Below, piece after piece: positions 16,486 to 20,915 of a DNA stretch of 20,915 nucleotides. Source of the DNA: CAZNNH01 sp964574335 (GTDB lineage Bacteria; Acidobacteriota; Vicinamibacteria; Fen-336); the NCBI GenBank assembly GCA_964574335.1, contig CAZNNH010000109.1, forward strand, positions 1 to 20,915. The letters run 5' to 3'. The position numbers and the translations under genes were made by a program. A model generated the notes under the pieces. That model made no database searches and was not told the DNA's origin. It worked only from the letters and a program-made list of their open reading frames with translations. Within the stretch, counting starts at the first letter, position 1. Every line of letters begins with the position of its first letter.

Positions 16486-16522
16486 CTGGAGGTCGGGGGT
16501 TTGAGTCCCCTCACCCACCCCA
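16486..16522 (+). repeat. tRNA-His 3'-end fragment (right attachment-type repeat)
   Basis: 37 bases matching the tRNA-His 3' end at 35 positions, from the anticodon stem through CCA. No matching 5' half (D arm, anticodon) precedes it, so it is not a functional tRNA. T-loop position 56, almost invariably C, is T here. Its acceptor strand CACCCAC would pair perfectly with the 5' strand of the intact tRNA-His, better than the present 3' end does, which suggests it is the original end displaced by the insertion. Confidence 0.75.
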
Positions 16523-16573
16523 ATAGAATCAGCGACTTGAACAGACACGGCCGGGGCCCGGGCCACCGGCGGC

Positions 16574-16602
16574 TTGCGCGAAGGCCGTCCGGCAGCTAGA
16601 CT
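16574..16602 (+). promoter_or_regulatory. Candidate sigma-70-type promoter of the lipoprotein gene
   Basis: TTGCGC (16574-16579), a 17-bp spacer, and TAGACT (16597-16602), 63 bases before ATG 16666. A similar TTGCGG-N18-TAGACT precedes the next gene. A short GC hairpin (CCTCC..GGAGG, about 16622-16634) lies in the leader. Confidence 0.45.
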
Positions 16603-16665
16603 CACGGTTTCGCCGTGGCGCGCCTCCGCGGGAGGCGGCAGAACGAGCAGCGAGGAATTCTACGT

Positions 16666-17562
16666 ATGCGCTTGTCGATCAAGATCTTGTGTGGGACCGC
16701 CGGAGTGGCCCTCATGGCCTATGCCTGCGGCGGCGGCGGCTCTCCGGCCGGCCCGGAGCCGGCCGTGGGCCAGGCCAGCTCGGCGAAGACGCTGACCGAC
16801 GCGGGCCCCTCCGCCAGTCCCAGCCCGACCCCGACAGAGGACCTGTGGCAGCCGCCGGGCCTCGAAGGCTGCGCCCTCGGCCTGGGCAGCATCCACGGCA
16901 CCTGCGGTCACCAGGACTCCCAGCTCCTGGCCTCCGTCGACGCCGCCATCGAGTCGGTGGTGGCGGCCCACCCGGAGCTGGTCGACACCGCCGACGTGGC
17001 CGCGCCCGGGGCCTACCGGGTCAGCGACCCGGTGCAGTTCTTCGACCAACTGCTCACCACCCTCCGGGCCGGCGGGATGTGCGCGGACTACGACGGCGAG
17101 ACGGTACAGGTGAAGAGCAGCAACGACCTCAGCGAGGAGTTCGACCTGCTGCTCTCCTCCGAGCACCTTCGCCGGGGCGCCGGCTCCTATCTTGAGACCT
17201 GCAACCCGGCCGCCTTCCCCGTCGACCCGCAACAGATCATCAACCGGATCTGGGTGGGCGTCTACAGCTTCAACTGTGGCGACCGCACCCCGCCCCGCAT
17301 GAACGAGGGCGTGTTCCCGTTGGGCTGCATCGCCCAGGTGACCGCCACCCCGAAGCAGATCGACGGGAGCGACGTGCCGCCCCGCCTCCACGGCCCCGAC
17401 ATCCAGTGGGAGCTCTATCAGGACGGGCTGATCGTCGACATCTACGACGACCCTGCCCAGCCCTTCAACCAGACCCTCGAGACCTTCTCACCCGGGCCGT
17501 TCCGCCTGTGTGCGACGGTTCAGGGCGTCGAGGGCTGCCTCGATGGCGAGGTCGTCCCCTAG
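16666..17562 (+). CDS. Putative secreted lipoprotein of unknown function
   Basis: 298 residues from ATG 16666, with GAGGA nine bases upstream. The N-terminus has two basic residues, a hydrophobic stretch and a lipobox-like 'LMAYAC' with Cys21 followed by GGGG, so lipid anchoring is likely although A at -3 is not the preferred residue. A Ser/Pro/Thr linker follows (about 35-60), then a roughly 240-residue folded domain with paired cysteines (for example CALGLGSIHGTC and SYLETCNPAAF). 'NRIWVGVYSFNCGDRTPP' and 'QWELYQDGLIVDIYDDPAQP' are not a family I recognise. It lies just outside the right island boundary, with its own promoter candidate. Domain function unknown. Confidence 0.8.
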   Translation: MRLSIKILCGTAGVALMAYACGGGGSPAGPEPAVGQASSAKTLTDAGPSASPSPTPTEDLWQPPGLEGCALGLGSIHGTCGHQDSQLLASVDAAIESVVAAHPELVDTADVAAPGAYRVSDPVQFFDQLLTTLRAGGMCADYDGETVQVKSSNDLSEEFDLLLSSEHLRRGAGSYLETCNPAAFPVDPQQIINRIWVGVYSFNCGDRTPPRMNEGVFPLGCIAQVTATPKQIDGSDVPPRLHGPDIQWELYQDGLIVDIYDDPAQPFNQTLETFSPGPFRLCATVQGVEGCLDGEVVP

Positions 17563-17635
17563 GTCGTCTCCCAGGCAACCCTGGTCGCTGTTCCGGGCCG
17601 CCCTGGGGCCCCGTTGCGCCGAGCCCCGAAGACGC

Positions 17636-17665
17636 TTGCGGGCCGGGGTACGAGGTCGATAGACT
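17636..17665 (+). promoter_or_regulatory. Candidate promoter of the small acidic protein gene
   Basis: TTGCGG (17636-17641), an 18-bp spacer and TAGACT (17660-17665), ending 20 bases before ATG 17686. The same -10 sequence as the promoter candidate at 16597-16602 supports both as real. Confidence 0.4.
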
Positions 17666-17685
17666 GACCTCGACGACGACCGCCG

Positions 17686-17997
17686 ATGCCTGAGCCTCCC
17701 CGCTTTCGACAGAGCGACGACCTCCGCCCGTCCCCACCCCGTCACAACGATCGGCTCGCGCGGGAGCTCGAGGACATCGAGGAGGCCCTCGACCTGCTGC
17801 GGGAAGAGGCGGCCAGACGGGCCGACCTGGAGCTGCTGTCGGCGGTGGATCTGTGCGAGCGGCTCCTCAGGCTGATGGGTTTCCCGCCCGGCTCGCCGCG
17901 ACCCGCCAGCTCAGCCGCGGAGGGGCGATCCGACTCCCCGGCCCGGAAGCCCGGGCCGCCGACTACGCGCGCACCCGAGAAGCCCGGCCACCCCTGA
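17686..17997 (+). CDS. Small acidic helical protein, hypothetical
   Basis: 103 residues. Residues about 23-64 ('RLARELEDIEEALDLLREEA', then 'LELLSAVDLCERLLRLMG') form an amphipathic, possibly coiled-coil helix pair; the ends are Pro/Arg/Ser-rich and probably disordered. No signal peptide and no known family. No good ribosome site is seen, but a promoter-like TAGACT ends 20 bases before the ATG, so a nearly leaderless message is possible. A chance frame in GC-rich DNA cannot be excluded, though the heptad-like region is unlike the Arg/Pro-rich chance frames nearby. After it, 154 bp to the next gene hold nothing I can recognise. Confidence 0.5.
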   Translation: MPEPPRFRQSDDLRPSPPRHNDRLARELEDIEEALDLLREEAARRADLELLSAVDLCERLLRLMGFPPGSPRPASSAAEGRSDSPARKPGPPTTRAPEKPGHP

Positions 17998-18151
17998 TCC
18001 GGCCGAAGCGGGGCTGGTCCGGGCGACGGCTGCGAAGCTCGGGACCGCGCGCAGATCCCGGCTGGTAGTTGACTGCACTAGCCGCCGCCCGGCATCCCGA
18101 GCCTACCGCTTCCGCCCGGATGGGACAACCCCGCCCGCACCGAGCCTAGAC

Positions 18152-19894
<1,743 letters not shown>

Positions 19895-19933
19895 CGTCCG
19901 ATGCTACCCCAGGCCGCGCCGACCGTCGCTGGC

Positions 19934-19960
19934 TACAATGGCGGCCGGAGGGACCGGTTG
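19934..19960 (+). promoter_or_regulatory. -10-like TACAAT, ribosome site and TTG start of mutM
   Basis: TACAAT at 19934-19939 is a near-consensus -10 box in the 63-bp divergent intergenic region; no clear -35 is seen. GGAGGG (19947-19952) lies five bases before TTG 19958. Together they support the TTG start over any other, since the essential N-terminal Pro must follow directly. Confidence 0.5.
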
Positions 19961-20836
19961 CCCGAGCTGCCCGAGGTGGAGGTCACCAGACGCAAGGTCC
20001 GGCCCCGGCTGGTCGGACGCGTGGTGGCCCAGGTCTTCACCACCAAGGACAGCCGCTTCTTCGTCACCCCCCGCCGCACCCTGGAGCGGGAGCTGGTCGG
20101 CCGGCGCTTCGTGGACCTCGCCCGCCGGGGCAAGTACCTGCTGGCGACGCTCGACGACGGCCGGCGGCTGCTGCTGCACCTGGGCATGACCGGCCAGATC
20201 TTCACCAGCGGCGCCGCCAGCGTCCGCCTGCTGGCGGCCACCGCACGGGCCGCGCTCCGGCCCGAGCAGCAGCTCGGCCCCTTCGCCCCCGACATCCACA
20301 CCCACCTGCGACTCGCGTTCCGCGACGGCGGTCCCGAGCTTCTCTTCCGCGACACCCGCAAGTTCGGCAGGGTCCAGCTCCTGGCCCCCGGCGAGCCGAG
20401 CCCGCGTCTCGAGCGCCTGGGCGACGACGCGCTGGGGCTCTCGGCGGCCCGTCTGTTCGAGTCCACCCGAAGGCGTCGGGTCCCGATCAAGGCGCTCCTG
20501 CTCGACCAGGCCGTGACCGCCGGCGTCGGCAACATCTACGCCGACGAGGCGTTGTTTCGGGCCGGGATCCGGCCCCGCCGCCGCGCCCGGTCGCTGAGCC
20601 GCCAGGAGGCCGCCCGCCTCGCCGAAGCCGTTCGTGGGGTGCTGCGCCGGGCGATCCGCACCGGCGGCTCCAGCATTAGCGACTACATCCAGCCCGACGG
20701 CTCGGACGGCCGCTTCCAGGACGAGCGCCGGGTCTACGGGCGGACCGGCGAGCCGTGCCGGGTCTGCGGCGCCCCGATCCGCCGGGTGGTGATCGCCCAA
20801 CGCTCCTCCCACTACTGCCCCCGCTGCCAACGATAG
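19958..20836 (+). CDS. mutM: Formamidopyrimidine-DNA glycosylase (Fpg/MutM)
   Basis: 292 residues. Removes 8-oxoguanine and other oxidised purines and nicks the DNA by beta/delta elimination (base excision repair). The start is TTG 19958, giving (M)PELPEVEVTRRK: Pro2 is the Schiff-base nucleophile and Glu3 the proton donor. Lys59 in 'RRGKYLL' corresponds to the DNA-contacting Lys57 of E. coli Fpg. 'HTHLRLAFRDGG', 'DTRKFGR' and 'GVGNIYADEALFRAGIRP' (helix-two-turn-helix) follow, and the C-terminus ends in a CxxC...CxxC zinc finger. The loop between GMTG and HTH carries roughly 20 extra residues relative to E. coli Fpg. The usual length is about 270, so the extra is accounted for by that loop. 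Downstream is a REP-like hairpin. Confidence 0.95.
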   Translation: MPELPEVEVTRRKVRPRLVGRVVAQVFTTKDSRFFVTPRRTLERELVGRRFVDLARRGKYLLATLDDGRRLLLHLGMTGQIFTSGAASVRLLAATARAALRPEQQLGPFAPDIHTHLRLAFRDGGPELLFRDTRKFGRVQLLAPGEPSPRLERLGDDALGLSAARLFESTRRRRVPIKALLLDQAVTAGVGNIYADEALFRAGIRPRRRARSLSRQEAARLAEAVRGVLRRAIRTGGSSISDYIQPDGSDGRFQDERRVYGRTGEPCRVCGAPIRRVVIAQRSSHYCPRCQR

Positions 20837-20841
20837 ACACG

Positions 20842-20896
20842 CGGGGACATGACCCGATTCCGACGGTCAGCCGGGGAATCGGGATCGTGTCTCCCG
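20842..20896. repeat. REP-like inverted repeat downstream of mutM (possible terminator)
   Basis: The left arm (20842-20861, CGGGGACATGACCCGATTCC) pairs imperfectly with the right arm (20875-20896, GGAATCGGGATCGTG followed by TCTCCCG). The inner nine bases match perfectly and the outer part has mismatches and a bulge. Like the element at 3545-3600, it begins with GGGGACA. It starts six bases after the mutM stop, so it could also end transcription, although no T-run follows. Confidence 0.6.
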
Positions 20897-20915
20897 CAGC
20901 CGAGGACCGGACATG

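Larger units (their letters stand above)
8034..16522. mobile_element. Putative degenerate genomic island integrated in tRNA-His
   Basis: The region is bounded by direct 37-bp copies of the tRNA-His 3' end (35 of 37 bases identical). It contains a tyrosine-integrase core-binding domain without a catalytic domain, a 5'-truncated conserved gene, three linked minus-strand genes for secreted or solenoid proteins, and a GH3 glycosidase. Target choice, repeat position (anticodon stem to CCA) and the integrase type agree with tRNA-directed integrative elements. There is no intact recombinase, so it should no longer be mobile on its own. Whether the GH3 gene came with the same event is uncertain. By eye, the stretch around 8580-13600 is less extreme in GC and codon choice than the flanks. 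Confidence 0.6.

Noticed and set aside
16440..16522. A second complete tRNA-His
   Set aside because: No D arm or anticodon precedes the 37-bp match, and T-loop C56 is mutated.
13807..16605. 932-codon minus-strand open frame
   Set aside because: Antisense to GH3, which has clear catalytic motifs; the translation is His/Arg/Asp-rich without recognisable folds.
17572..17586. CCAGG...CCTGG hairpin after the lipoprotein gene
   Set aside because: Five-base stem and no T-run; insufficient for a terminator call.

Overview
This is a GC-rich bacterial window that reads as part of a metagenome-style assembly: one run of exactly 100 N (2709-2808) splits a gene. Several features point loosely to an uncultured soil or sediment lineage such as Acidobacteriota: GH97 and GH3 glycosidases, an SDR-type threonine dehydrogenase, an ILVBL/HACL2-like ThDP enzyme, a DUF3810-like membrane metallopeptidase and REP-like GGGGACA hairpins. 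That placement is inference from gene content only.

Layout. Positions 1-5175 are a minus-strand block. In transcription order it holds a membrane HExxH protein (DUF3810-like), a small four-helix membrane protein, a REP-like hairpin, a secreted GH97 glycosidase interrupted by the assembly gap, and a membrane ankyrin-repeat/DUF3592-like protein that overlaps the GH97 stop by four bases (GTGA) and runs off the left edge. Diverging from this block are an SDR-type L-threonine 3-dehydrogenase and a short Hsp70-like ATPase joined by a TGATG overlap, then tRNA-Arg(TCT) and tRNA-His(GTG).

The most interesting structure starts inside tRNA-His. The last 37 bases of that tRNA (8034-8070) recur in the same orientation at 16486-16522 with two differences, starting in the anticodon stem. 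This is the pattern left by a tyrosine-recombinase island integrated at the 3' end of a tRNA. The 8.4 kb between the copies holds a truncated conserved protein, a minus-strand set of three genes (a very large secreted-looking beta-rich protein, a 26-residue-period HEAT-like solenoid, and a secreted carboxypeptidase-regulatory-like protein), the core-binding domain of a tyrosine integrase without its catalytic domain, and an intact membrane-anchored GH3 glycosidase. I read it as an old, immobilised, partly eroded genomic island.

Right of the island are a putative lipoprotein and a small acidic protein, each preceded by a similar TTGCGS-N17/18-TAGACT promoter candidate. Then come an ILVBL/HACL2-like ThDP enzyme (minus), a divergent mutM with a TTG start, and a second REP-like hairpin. 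No CRISPR array, intact transposase, rRNA or replication origin was seen.
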